DNA from: Sorangium cellulosum So ce56
GTDB taxonomy: Bacteria > Myxococcota_A > Polyangia > Polyangiales > Polyangiaceae
Length of the DNA stretch: 64,000 nt
Direction of reading: 5' to 3'
Assembly (NCBI RefSeq): GCF_000067165.1
Contig: NC_010162.1
Location: 1,550,001-1,614,000, forward strand
This document shows, piece after piece, positions 43,725 through 52,926 of the stretch. The notes beneath the pieces were generated by a model. It did no database searches. It saw only the letters and a program-made list of their open reading frames with translations, and had not been told where the DNA came from. Position numbers and translations under genes: made by a program. Positions within the stretch are counted from its first letter, which is position 1. Every line of letters starts with the position of its first letter.

Positions 43725-45233
43725 TCAACACCCTCTCCTTCGTCGGCGAATCTCGTAGGCGCCCATGTCGGGAGCGGCTCCCGCGACGCGCGGATTCCCG
43801 TCCAGATCCGTCCGCGGCAGGCCGCGAGTGAGGAGCCCGGCATCCCGGGCGGGCGAGGAAGCCTGGAGGTGCAGATCGCCGTCAGCAGGGGCCACGAAGA
43901 GCGGATCCTGGTCGATGTTGCCCGCGCCCGGATGGCCGCCCATCACGTCGCTGTAGGTGATCACGACCGTTCCGAGGCTCGCGATCTCCGTGGGCGAGTC
44001 TCCCCAGAGGATGGAGTTGAGCACCGTTGTGGTCCCGGAGGCCACGTAGATCCCGCCGCCAGCCGAGGGGAGCTCGAAGCCCTGGGCCTGGTTTCCGTAG
44101 AAGGTGCAGTGCGTCACGTCCAGCGCGCCGTTCGCGTAGATCGCGCCGCCTTGCGCCTCGATTTCGTTGAGGCCGCCCGCGCCGTTCGCCGTGTTGGCGA
44201 AGAAGACGCTGTTGGTCACGCGCGCGGTGCCCGTGGCGTTGATCGCTCCACCCCTCGTCGCGGTGTTGTTCGCGAAGAAGGAGTCGAGCACCGTGAGGTC
44301 GCCGACGGACGAGATTCCGCCGCCCAGGTTGCCGGTGACGCTCGACCGGAGCATCGCCAGGCTCCCGCTGACGCTGATGACGTGCTGCTGGCGTGCGTCC
44401 GAGTCGTTCCCGTCGATCGTCGAATCGGCTAGCTCGACGCTGCTGCTGGAGGCGCCGAGCGCGGCCCCGCTGAAGTCGCTGACGTTGCCGGAGAAGACCG
44501 AGTCAGAGACCTTGAGCTCGCTGTCGGAGGACCAGATCCCGCCCCCGCTCCTGCCGAAATTTCCCTCGAAACGGGACTCAACCACCTTCGCGCTGCTGCC
44601 GTCAAGGACGGCGAGCCCGCCCCCTGATGGGTTGGCGAAATTGAAGGAGAAGATGGATCGCACGACCTTCACCTCGCCACCGAGCGTGATGCCCATCCCA
44701 CCGCCCTGTCCGCCGACGCTGCTGTTGGAGGCCTCGTTGTTGAGGAAGCTGGCGTCGTGGAGGGTCACGTCGGCCCCCTCGATCCACAATCCACCTCCGT
44801 TCCCGGACGCGAGGTTGTTCCGGAAAACCACCCTCTTGACCTGCAGACTGCCCCCCTGGATCAGCATCCCGCCGCCATCCGGGCTGGTCGCGTCGGTCAT
44901 GCCGTTCTGACAGGTGAAGCCCTCCACCCGGCTGCCATGGGGGACGTCGACCAGCGTCAGACACCGGCCGCCCGGCCCGAGGCTCGGATCCACGATCGTC
45001 GCGTCCGGCCCGGCGCCGATCAGCGCGATGGACTTGCCGGTCCACGCGATGGATTCGTGGTACGTGCCCGGCGCGACGCGGATCCTGTCGTGGTTCCCGG
45101 CCGCCTCGACGGCGGCCTGGATCGTCCGGTAGTCCTCCGGCACGTCGATGGTGCGTGCGCGCGCAGCGCGCGACCCTGCGACCACGACAGCCAGCGCGAC
45201 GAGCGCTGACACGGCTCTTCGTTCCATGCTCAT
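43725..45233 (-). CDS. Secreted right-handed beta-helix protein (pectin-lyase-like, NosD-type repeats)
   Basis: 502-residue exported protein. The signal peptide is at about 5-26 (VSALVALAVVVAGSRAARA). The start of the mature protein, IDVPEDYRTIQAAVEAAGNHDRIRVAPGTYHESI, is the standard opening of extracellular beta-helix proteins. It is followed by about twelve coils (for example NNLASGNGGGLWIEGADVTL, NNTATRGGAINATGTARVTNSVFFANTA). The C-terminus ends in a polymorphic outer-membrane-type tail (DLDGNPRVAGAAPDMGAYEI), the choice-of-anchor pattern. Probably a surface or secreted adhesin- or polysaccharide-binding protein. Confidence 0.85.
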   Translation of the reverse strand: MSMERRAVSALVALAVVVAGSRAARARTIDVPEDYRTIQAAVEAAGNHDRIRVAPGTYHESIAWTGKSIALIGAGPDATIVDPSLGPGGRCLTLVDVPHGSRVEGFTCQNGMTDATSPDGGGMLIQGGSLQVKRVVFRNNLASGNGGGLWIEGADVTLHDASFLNNEASNSSVGGQGGGMGITLGGEVKVVRSIFSFNFANPSGGGLAVLDGSSAKVVESRFEGNFGRSGGGIWSSDSELKVSDSVFSGNVSDFSGAALGASSSSVELADSTIDGNDSDARQQHVISVSGSLAMLRSSVTGNLGGGISSVGDLTVLDSFFANNTATRGGAINATGTARVTNSVFFANTANGAGGLNEIEAQGGAIYANGALDVTHCTFYGNQAQGFELPSAGGGIYVASGTTTVLNSILWGDSPTEIASLGTVVITYSDVMGGHPGAGNIDQDPLFVAPADGDLHLQASSPARDAGLLTRGLPRTDLDGNPRVAGAAPDMGAYEIRRRRRGC

Positions 45234-45515
45234 CCTCGGCCCCCTCCGTGAGAAAGGAATGCAGCGCGCGCGGAGGCGTCTTGGGCGTGGATCCGTTCAG
45301 CATCGCACGCAGCCCTTCCGCGCCTTTCCAGTTTGTCAGCTCGCGGTACGAGCACCATGCGCATTTTCCTGGTTCCAAGAACGCTCCCACCCGACATCGC
45401 TCAGCGCTTCGTCAAGTCCTCTCTTCCGCGTAGCTCGTTGTGGGAATTCCCACCCTGCGCTTCGTGACCGGGGTGGGCATCGGAGGGGCGGCAGCGCAGG
45501 CGAGCGCGTTGGGGC

Positions 45516-45750
45516 ATGGCTCGTCACCTCCGCGACGAGCTCGTCGGAGGCGGCGGCGCCTGGGACACAAGGATCAGCTCCGCCCGCCTCCCCGCCGGCT
45601 TCAAGGTGACGCTCTACGACGTGCTCTGGAGGGATTCGACCCAGTCGCGCGTGCTCACGGCAGACGGGGACGTCAGTGACATCGGCCTTGACGAGATGAC
45701 CTCGGGCTTCACCATCGAGCGCCGGCAGGAGCGAGCGCCACGCGCCGGTC
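45516..45750 (+). pseudogene. Remnant of a beta/gamma-crystallin-domain protein
   Basis: A short stretch, WDTRISSARLPAGFKVTLYD then SRVLTADGDVSDI and DEMTSGFTIER (within 45555-45720), matches the crystallin-type Greek-key pattern. It is followed by basic, non-conserved sequence. There is no signal peptide and no complete domain, so it looks like the decayed end of a secreted domain protein. The 280 bases before it (45234-45515) show no supported feature. Confidence 0.4.
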
Positions 45751-45823
45751 GTGGACGGCTCGTGGCGCGTCACCCAGACCTCACGTTGGTGGGATCGCGT
45801 GAGCTGCCTCTGGTTCGGCGCTC

Positions 45824-46390
45824 TTACTCGATTTCTACGCAGATGGCATCACCGAGCTCGCGAGAGTCGGTCGCGCGGACGCCGCAGCCGTAACCTACAC
45901 CGTCGATGGAGCCCCCTCCACCGATTCTCGCAATCCCCCAGTACCCGACGTGAGTGCATATCTCATCCGAGTAGGCGGAGGCGGTGGCGAAATCCACGTG
46001 CTCGAAGCCTTCCAGGCACTGATCCCCGCCTCTCACCACCGCGAAGGTCGTCCCGTCGATGTCAAAGAGCTGGTAGTTGGGCTTGCAGAGGATGTAGTCC
46101 AGCTCGCGGGTATCGCTGCCATGCTGCTGGCAGTTGTTCCACGGGCCATCTATCGAGCTCCCGTCTGCGATACGAAAGACCCCTGAATAGGGGAGCTCAT
46201 CGCAGCGGGTGAGAAACGTCCAGAAGGCGTCGAGCGGGGTCAGCGGTGTGTATCCTGCGGGGCAAGATTCTCCTTCGTATACTCCGAACTCCAGCGCCTG
46301 AGCTTGAGCCGGTGCGCTCAGCGAGATGCCTCCGGCGACAAGGCCGCAGACCAGGGCGCCCATGGGCATCGTGTGATAGAAGTGTTTCAT
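45824..46390 (-). CDS. Secreted cysteine-rich protein with exact internal duplication
   Basis: 188 residues. Signal peptide about 10-31 (MGALVCGLVAGGISLSAPAQA). Two tandem repeats of about 70-82 residues follow, each with four Cys at identical spacing: 43, 63, 87, 102 and 125, 145, 169, 184 (20, 24, 15 both times). Shared words are the SIDG motif and DTREL/DSREL before the last Cys. Two disulfides per repeat are likely. Ribosome site AGGA. No family named. Confidence 0.75.
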   Translation of the reverse strand: MKHFYHTMPMGALVCGLVAGGISLSAPAQAQALEFGVYEGESCPAGYTPLTPLDAFWTFLTRCDELPYSGVFRIADGSSIDGPWNNCQQHGSDTRELDYILCKPNYQLFDIDGTTFAVVRGGDQCLEGFEHVDFATASAYSDEICTHVGYWGIARIGGGGSIDGVGYGCGVRATDSRELGDAICVEIE

Positions 46391-46947
46391 TTGCTTCCTA
46401 ATGTATTGTTATGATGCGTTGTATTTCCAAGCCAAGCGCGTGGTCGGGCGCAGGGATTCATTGGTGCATCTTGCTCACGCCGCAAGATATCCCGCGGGCT
46501 CCGCAGTGAAGAGCCCGCTTTGTGCTTCATCGGCCAGCGCGGAGGCATCATTCTCAGAAGCGGAAACGCTGTCAACGTGTAAACGATCGTGTCGTTTCGT
46601 GGATATCTCTGATCGAGGTGGAAATGGCAATCTGATCCCAGTCACCCGATCAGTGGAACAGGCCTTGCCTTGACTCGGGCTCTGCAGTGCGCTCGTGGGT
46701 CCCAGAGCTATGCGAGACGCGGGCCGCGCGATCCTCGCGCCGGGATCATGTCCAGAGTATGCGGCGACACCGTGGGCGACGCCAGACAGCGGGCTGGAAC
46801 GGCGGCGTTCGAGAAATGAAACAGTGCTATCGAGCGCGGGGCGCCGTCTCCGCGCAGCGTCGCGCCGTACCCTGCGTGGCCATCGCCCCGCAGGTGACCG
46901 GTGAAGCCCTGCAGCAGCGCAGCTGGAGGCTTCGCCCTCCAGTTCGA
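46391..46947. other. 557-base stretch without a supported gene
   Basis: Between the cysteine-rich gene and the 264-residue gene. The first 60 bases are AT-richer and probably hold the promoter of the cysteine-rich gene. The rest holds only compositional open frames; I see no RNA, repeat or domain in it. Confidence 0.5.
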
Positions 46948-47742
46948 CTACCGCTTTGAGCTCCTTGCGCGCTGATGTTGCGCGAACATGGCGAGCGCTC
47001 GTTCCGAGTGGCTGGCCTCCAGCATGTTGATGATGGAGTGGGCCGCCTGGATCATGTTGAGGAGCGCTCTCTTGGGCACGTCCCACGAGCGCGCGAAGGG
47101 CTCCGAGCTCCCGCCAAGGTCGATTCGTGTGAGGATCGCCACGACGTCCCCGCGATCCTGCAGCACCAGGTCCTGGAAAATCTGCTCGCGGTGATCCCGT
47201 CGCAGCGACGCACGGACCTCAGCATCGAGCAGGGAGACGTCGACGTGTTCGCGCGGAATCATGTCGATTGTGACCGGGCGCAGCGCGCCGCGCCTCGGCT
47301 GCGCGAGTCCATCGCATCGCTCCAGCGCCGTGACGAAGCCTCTCGGCGGGGCGTAGGCGTGCGCCGAGACGTAATGCACGATCTTGTCCGGGGCGGCGTA
47401 GACAACCCCGTCGCCCAGGAGACGGATCTCCTTCGAGCCGAGGCCATCCGAGTCATCGCCACAGATACCGCAGGGATGGAAACCTCGGGTGACGTGATAG
47501 CGTGAGGCTCGGCAGAGGCGATCGAGCTTCTCAACCAGCGGCGTGGTCAGCGCGCCGCGGGGGTACTCGTGCGGCGGCTCGAGCCATCCTACAGCGAGCT
47601 CCGGGAGATCGAAGGCACCGTCCTCTGGGTCCCACATCCACGTGTAGAGCTCGATCGGCTCCAGCGATGGTGGACCGTTCTGGTCCCACGCCACAGGGGC
47701 GAAGCCGTAGCGGTAGGGGGCAAGATCCGGGAAGAACGTCAT
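46948..47742 (-). CDS. Uncharacterised 264-residue protein, possible immunity-type protein
   Basis: Soluble protein. The N-terminal half has MTFFPDLAPYRYGFAPVAWDQNGPPSLEPIELYTWMWDPE, then FHPCGICGDD (Cys pair at about 92-95) and IVHYVSAHAYAPPRGFV. This resembles a domain I associate with immunity proteins of polymorphic toxin systems, with limited certainty. The C-terminal half is helical (RALLNMIQAAHSIINMLEASHSE). It lies next to a barstar gene on the same strand, which supports an immunity context. No toxin gene is beside it. Confidence 0.5.
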   Translation of the reverse strand: MTFFPDLAPYRYGFAPVAWDQNGPPSLEPIELYTWMWDPEDGAFDLPELAVGWLEPPHEYPRGALTTPLVEKLDRLCRASRYHVTRGFHPCGICGDDSDGLGSKEIRLLGDGVVYAAPDKIVHYVSAHAYAPPRGFVTALERCDGLAQPRRGALRPVTIDMIPREHVDVSLLDAEVRASLRRDHREQIFQDLVLQDRGDVVAILTRIDLGGSSEPFARSWDVPKRALLNMIQAAHSIINMLEASHSERALAMFAQHQRARSSKR

Positions 47743-47831
47743 TGCAACTCCTGCCTCATGCCAGGATATCTGCCCGGCGTCAACGTTTGGCCGCGGCGGG
47801 AGGCCGTCGGCTGGAATGGCGTGTCAGAAAG

Positions 47832-48107
47832 CTACTCAAGCGTGACTTTTACAAAGGTAGACCGACTGGCGATGTCGCGCAACGCTTGGACAAACTGCCC
47901 ATCGCGGAGCGGATGCAATGACTGTGTGTTGACGAGCTTGAGCTCACACTCGCCCGGCCACCCAGGACCGCCGTTCAGGCCGTCCCAGAAGGCGTCGAGG
48001 TTCCGGCCAAAGTACGCCGCACCTTCCGGCTCCGCCGCAGTGACGTACGCGGACCAGAAGTCTGCTTCGGTCTGGACGGTATCGCAGTCAACAACGATGG
48101 TTCGCAT
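47832..48107 (-). CDS. Barstar-family RNase inhibitor
   Basis: 91 residues, the usual barstar length. Family pattern: DCDTVQTEADFWSAYVTAAEPEGAAYFGRNLDAFWDGLNGGPGWPGECELKLVN (about 8-62). The FGRNLDAFWDGL helix is the barnase-binding element. Barstar neutralises an RNase toxin of the same cell or of neighbouring cells. No barnase-like gene is visible in the window, so it may protect against an incoming toxin. Confidence 0.88.
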   Translation of the reverse strand: MRTIVVDCDTVQTEADFWSAYVTAAEPEGAAYFGRNLDAFWDGLNGGPGWPGECELKLVNTQSLHPLRDGQFVQALRDIASRSTFVKVTLE

Positions 48108-48193
48108 GCCTTCGAGCCGCTCTCACGTCACGGCCTGCGGGCTTCGCCGTCGCTCTGGCGCCCGCTGCTGAATGACGGTATTGGGGATAGAAG

Positions 48194-48781
48194 ATGCATC
48201 CTGCCTTCGCCAACATCCGATTCGGCCCCTTTGCGAGCGCCTACCACGCGGCAGCGATCACCCCGGAGCTCAAGGAGGCGCTCGGCGCATTTCTGGAGAA
48301 CGAATTGCTGCCGCAGGTCGAGCAGCCTTTCGAGTCGACGAGCGGAGCCCTGGTGGCGGCCTACGACGCCGAAAGGTACTGCGGCCCGAACAGCGCGGTC
48401 CGCGACATCTATAAGTTTGAGTTCACGTTTCATCGTTCGTCGGGCGATGACACGATCCAGGTCGAGCTGGTGTTCCGCCCGCAGGCCAGGGCGTTCTCCG
48501 CAAGAAAGAACCGGCCGCTCTACCTCTGGACTCCCGCCCGCCGCGATCGATACCACGCGGAAGGCCGACAGCTCCAGCACCTCTGCGGTCGCATCGCGAG
48601 GCACGAGGGCGTGGAGGCCGTTTGCCCCTTGTGTTCGGCGGTGCTCAGCGTCCACGATTCGCCAAACCTGTTTGATGTGAGCTGCCCGAGCCGCTGCTTC
48701 AAGTACAACGTTCACCGAGATCCGGCGGATGGGCAGTTCCTGCACGGTCACTTCTTCCGGAAGGAGCCCGGTGATGTCTGA
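48194..48781 (+). CDS. Uncharacterised protein with C-terminal zinc-ribbon-like module
   Basis: 195 residues, soluble. The N-terminal half is helical (FANIRFGPFASAYHAAAITPELKEALGAFLENELLPQ). The C-terminal module has CPLCSAVL and VSCPSRCFKYNVH (Cys pairs about 150-175), a likely zinc site. It is convergent with the barstar gene and may belong to the same immunity island. No family recognised. Confidence 0.6.
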   Translation: MHPAFANIRFGPFASAYHAAAITPELKEALGAFLENELLPQVEQPFESTSGALVAAYDAERYCGPNSAVRDIYKFEFTFHRSSGDDTIQVELVFRPQARAFSARKNRPLYLWTPARRDRYHAEGRQLQHLCGRIARHEGVEAVCPLCSAVLSVHDSPNLFDVSCPSRCFKYNVHRDPADGQFLHGHFFRKEPGDV

Positions 48782-48984
48782 CCCCGCTCCTGTCGGATGT
48801 CGGGCAGCTGGTACACGCCGCCGTCCTGACGCCGATCTTCCTTGTGGTGAAGGCATGAGACGCCGGACGACCACCGCCGTTTCCGACCGACGATGCCGAT
48901 CGTCGCGAGCCTTCGCCGGCAGCGTGTTGAGGCCTGGACACGATCGCGAGCGCCCCGGTGCGCCGGCCTGGTATCGTGCCCGGA

Positions 48985-50694
48985 ATGAGCATCCGGCACA
49001 GCGCCGTCTGGGGACGAGGTCGCCTGATTGTCATCGCGGGATCCGAGGGGCACGTGCTCCGCTCGGAGGACGGCGGCCAGCGCTGGAAGAGGGTGCAGAC
49101 GCCCACCCGCCAGGACCTGAGCGCGCTCGCGGGCACCGGCGCGGCGCTGATCGCCGCCGGACACTCCGGGACCCTGCTGTCCTCGCGCGATGACGGGCAG
49201 CGCTGGTCCGACGTGGGCTGCGGCGCGACGGCGGACCTGCGCGGGGTCGCCCTGCGGGACGACGGCGAGGCCATCGCGGTGGGGCTCGGCGGGACGGTGC
49301 TCCGCTCCGGCGATCACGGCCAGACCTGGGGAGCCGGGCCGAGCCCCGGAGACCTCTGCCTCGAGGCCGCCGCGGTCGACGCCGAGGGCCGCTTCCTCGC
49401 GCTGGCGCTCGAAGGACAGCTCGCCACCCTGCAAGGAGCGACATGGACGCGCCACGAGGTCCCGGGCAGGAATCCGAGGGCGCTCTGCGCGCGAGGCGGG
49501 CTCGTGATCGTGGGCGACGGCGACGGCCATGCCCACGCGAGCCGGGACGGGGGCGCGTCCTGGGAGTCGCATTCCACCGGGACCGGGCGCTCGATCAAGG
49601 CGCTGTGGCTCGGCGCCGCTGGCCTCGTGATCGCGTCCGGCGAAAGCGGCATCCTGGCGGTCAGCGAGGACGAGGGCCGCACCTGGAGGCGCACCGCGCT
49701 CCGGTCCGATCAGCACCGCTGCGCGGCGTGGGGCGATGACGAGGGCGCGATCTGGTGCGTGGGAGACGGCCCCGCCGCCCGATCCCTCGATGGCGGGAAG
49801 AGCTTCACCAAGGTGCCAGTCCAGGCAGGGGACGCGCCGCTCGATGGACCCTGGGAAAAGGTGCCAGTCCGAGGGAAGTTCCGGGGTCTCTGGGCGCAAG
49901 GCCAGGGGAGGGTCGTGCTGGTGGGCGACGGGGGCACCATCGCGCGAACCCACGACGGCGGCCAGACCTGGGAGAGGAGCGCCGTGGAGGACGCCGGCGC
50001 GCTGATCGCCGTGTGGGGCAGCGGCGAGACCATCCTTGCTGTCGGCGAGGGCGCCTCGCAGATCCGGACCGAGGACGGCGGGCGCTCCTGGATAGAAGTG
50101 GCAGGCAAACCCGGCGGCGCCTCGGTCCACGGGCAGAACGGGACAAGGGCGTTCGCCGTCATCGATGGCCGGGTCTGCCGCCTCATCGCGGGCGGTTCAC
50201 GATGGCTGGAGCTGGAGGCCCCGCGCGAGCCGCGCCTCCGCGCCGTCTGGGCAGGGCCGGAGCAACGCGCCGTGGCGGTCGGCTCCGGCGGGACCATCGT
50301 CCGCACGATCGACGACGGCGCCACGTGGGAAGCCGCGGAGAGCGGCAGCTCCCGCGATCTGTCCGCGATCTGGGGCAGGGGCGACGAGCTCTTCGTGGCT
50401 GGCGGACCGGGCGTCAGCGACGTGCTGCGCTCTCGAGACGGCGGCGCGACCTGGGCGGTGCTGGCCCAGGTCTCCGGCAGCCTCACGAGCCTCTGGGGAG
50501 ACGACGCCGGCACGCTGTGGGCGTGCGGCGCGCGCGGCGTGCTCCTGTGCTCCAGCGATGGCGGCCACACCTGGCGAGGCGAGGCGTCCGGCACCTGGGG
50601 TACCCTGTTCGAGGTGCGCGGAGACGGGGGCGAGGTGTGGGCGCTGGGAGAGAACCTCCTGCTGCGCAGGCGGCATCGGGCGCCGACAGATTAA
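48985..50694 (+). CDS. Long beta-propeller protein of YCF48/BNR-repeat type
   Basis: 569 residues from ATG 48985; GTG 48958 is an alternative. About 12-13 blades are recognisable by the repeated phrase S.DGG..W (for example SEDGGQRWKRV, SRDDGQRWSDV, HDGGQTWERS, SRDGGATWAVL) spaced about 40-45 residues. This is the BNR/Asp-box propeller of photosystem-assembly factor YCF48 and sortilin relatives. No signal peptide or anchor is visible. Function unknown; probably protein binding. Confidence 0.78.
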   Translation: MSIRHSAVWGRGRLIVIAGSEGHVLRSEDGGQRWKRVQTPTRQDLSALAGTGAALIAAGHSGTLLSSRDDGQRWSDVGCGATADLRGVALRDDGEAIAVGLGGTVLRSGDHGQTWGAGPSPGDLCLEAAAVDAEGRFLALALEGQLATLQGATWTRHEVPGRNPRALCARGGLVIVGDGDGHAHASRDGGASWESHSTGTGRSIKALWLGAAGLVIASGESGILAVSEDEGRTWRRTALRSDQHRCAAWGDDEGAIWCVGDGPAARSLDGGKSFTKVPVQAGDAPLDGPWEKVPVRGKFRGLWAQGQGRVVLVGDGGTIARTHDGGQTWERSAVEDAGALIAVWGSGETILAVGEGASQIRTEDGGRSWIEVAGKPGGASVHGQNGTRAFAVIDGRVCRLIAGGSRWLELEAPREPRLRAVWAGPEQRAVAVGSGGTIVRTIDDGATWEAAESGSSRDLSAIWGRGDELFVAGGPGVSDVLRSRDGGATWAVLAQVSGSLTSLWGDDAGTLWACGARGVLLCSSDGGHTWRGEASGTWGTLFEVRGDGGEVWALGENLLLRRRHRAPTD

Positions 50695-50793
50695 CTGCCC
50701 GCACATTCCTCAGAAATACGCTCGAAACAGAGCGATTGCTACATCAGGGAGAGCCTCCTCGACGCGCTCGGTGAGGGTGGCCGACGCGACTCC

Positions 50794-52926
50794 ATGGCAC
50801 CGCGCTCTTCCCTTCGGCTCAAGATCGTCACCTCCGAGACGACAACGCACACCCACTGTCCTTACTGCGCCTTCCAGTGCGGCGTGGTCATGACGGATCG
50901 CGCGGACCACGCGGGGGTGATCGACGTCCGACCGGACGACGATTTCCCCGTCAACCGGGGGCAGATGTGCATCAAAGGCTTCACCTCCGCGGCGCTGCTC
51001 GATCACCCCGAGCGGCTGACGGTGCCGAAGATCCGCGGGCGCGCCGGCCGCCTCCTGCCGGCGCGCTGGGACACGGCGCTCGATTTCGTCGCCGAGCGGC
51101 TCCTCCGGCTGCGCGAGCTCCACGGCCCCGCGGCGCTGGCCGCGTTCGGGAGCGGCGCCCTGACGAACGAGAAGACCTACCTCCTCGGCAAATTCGCCCG
51201 CCTCGCCCTCCAGTCGCCGAACGTCGATTACAACGGCCGCTATTGCATGTCCTCGGCGGCCGCGGGGCAGAACAAGGCGTTTGGCATCGACCGCGGCCTG
51301 CCGTTCCCCGTGTCCGATATCGCCCACACCAAGGCGCTCCTCCTCTGGGGCGCGAACTGCGCTGAGACCCTGCCGCCGATCATGCAATGGATCTTCGCGC
51401 AGCGCGACAACGGCGGCGCGCTCATCGTCGTCGACCCGCGGCGCACCGACACGGCGCGCGCCGCCGCGCTCCACCTCCAGCCCACGCCCGGGTCCGACCT
51501 GGCGCTCGCCAACGGCCTGCTCTACCTCGCCCTCGAGGAGAAGCTCATCGACACGGCGTACATCGCCGCGCGCACGGACGGGTTCGACGATCTCCGGCGC
51601 GCCGTCCTCTCGTACCACCCGGCGCACGTCGAGCGGCTCACCGGGGTCTCCACGCAGGATCAGCTCAAGGCCGTGCGGCTGCTCGCCGAGGCGCCGAGCA
51701 GCATGCTGCTCTCCGGCCGCGGGCCGGAGCAGCAGTCGAAGGGGGCAGACACCGTGCTCTCCTTCATCAACCTGATGCTCGCGCTCGGCAAGGTCGGCAA
51801 GCCGTACAGCGGCTATGGCTGCCTCACCGGACAGGGCAACGGCCAGGGGGGCCGCGAGCACGGCCAGAAGGCCGATCAGCTCCCCGGCTACCGGCATATC
51901 GAGGACGCGGAGCACCGGGCGGCCATCGCCCGCGTCTGGGGCATCGACCCTGCCGAGCTGCCGGCCAAGGGGAAGAGCGCCTACGAGCTGCTCGACGCGC
52001 TCGGCCCCGAGGGGGGTATCCGCGCGCTCCTCGTGTTCGGATCCAACGTGGCTGTCGCGTCGCCGAACGCGCTCAACGTCGAGCGGCGGCTCGCCTCGCT
52101 CGATCTGCTCGTGGTCTGTGACGCTTTCGTCAACGAGACGGCCCGGGACGCCCACGTCCTCCTTCCGGTCGCCCAGTTCGCGGAGGAGGAGGGGACGATG
52201 ACGAACCTCGAAGGGCGGGTGATCCTGCGGCAGAAGGTCCGCCCCGCGCCCCCCGAGGTGAAGACCGATATCGAGATCTTCTGCGAGCTCGCGCGCCGCC
52301 TCGGCGCGGGCAGGCACTTCCAGTACACGTCCGCGGAGCAGGTGTTCGACGAGCTGCGCCGGGCGACAGCGGGCGCAAGGGCGGACTACAGCGGCATCAC
52401 CTACGACAAGATACGCCGGAACCGAGGCGTCTTCTGGCCGTGCCCGTCGGTCGAGCACCCGGGGACTCCGCGCCTCTTCGCCGAGCGGTTCCATCACCCG
52501 AACGGGCGGGCGCGGTTCCACGCGGTCCACCACCGCCCCGCCGCCGAGCTCCCCGACGACGCCTATCCGTTCTACTTCACGACGGGCCGCTACAAGGAAC
52601 ACTACAACTCCGGCGCCCAGACGCGCCGGGTCTCCAAGCTCGAAGAGGCCAAGCCCGAGCCGAAGGTCGAGGTCCACCCCAGGCTGGCGGCGCGCCTCGG
52701 CGTCGTCGAGGGCGACTCTCTGCTCGTCGAGAGCCGGCGAGGCGCGGTCACCTTCCGGGTCGCGGTCGTGCCTTCGATCCGGCCGGACACGCTCTTTGCT
52801 CCGTTTCACTGGGGCGGCAGGAAGGCCGCCAACGTCCTCACCGTGCCGGCGCTGGACCCGACCAGCCGGATGCCGGAGTTCAAGGTGTGCGCCGTCAGGG
52901 CGCGCCGGGTCTCGGAGTCGAACTGA
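50794..52926 (+). CDS. nasA: Assimilatory nitrate reductase catalytic subunit (NasA type)
   Basis: 710-residue cytoplasmic molybdopterin-guanine-dinucleotide enzyme that reduces nitrate to nitrite. The [4Fe-4S] ligands are HCPYCAFQCG with CIKG (about 21-60). The Mo-site region NYNGRYCMSSAAAGQNKAFG (about 143) holds the Cys that binds molybdenum. GANCAETLPP, DPRRTDTARAAALHL and the C-terminal MGD domain (from about 590, TTGRYKEHYNSGAQTRRVSKL) match the NasA/NarB group. Length fits (about 700 residues). The reductase partner starts in its stop codon. Needs molybdate, consistent with modABC nearby. Confidence 0.92.
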   Translation: MAPRSSLRLKIVTSETTTHTHCPYCAFQCGVVMTDRADHAGVIDVRPDDDFPVNRGQMCIKGFTSAALLDHPERLTVPKIRGRAGRLLPARWDTALDFVAERLLRLRELHGPAALAAFGSGALTNEKTYLLGKFARLALQSPNVDYNGRYCMSSAAAGQNKAFGIDRGLPFPVSDIAHTKALLLWGANCAETLPPIMQWIFAQRDNGGALIVVDPRRTDTARAAALHLQPTPGSDLALANGLLYLALEEKLIDTAYIAARTDGFDDLRRAVLSYHPAHVERLTGVSTQDQLKAVRLLAEAPSSMLLSGRGPEQQSKGADTVLSFINLMLALGKVGKPYSGYGCLTGQGNGQGGREHGQKADQLPGYRHIEDAEHRAAIARVWGIDPAELPAKGKSAYELLDALGPEGGIRALLVFGSNVAVASPNALNVERRLASLDLLVVCDAFVNETARDAHVLLPVAQFAEEEGTMTNLEGRVILRQKVRPAPPEVKTDIEIFCELARRLGAGRHFQYTSAEQVFDELRRATAGARADYSGITYDKIRRNRGVFWPCPSVEHPGTPRLFAERFHHPNGRARFHAVHHRPAAELPDDAYPFYFTTGRYKEHYNSGAQTRRVSKLEEAKPEPKVEVHPRLAARLGVVEGDSLLVESRRGAVTFRVAVVPSIRPDTLFAPFHWGGRKAANVLTVPALDPTSRMPEFKVCAVRARRVSESN

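Noticed and set aside
46401..46959. Short plus- and minus-strand frames in the 557-base gap
   Set aside because: No ribosome sites, domain, or signal; compositions are those of random GC-rich DNA.
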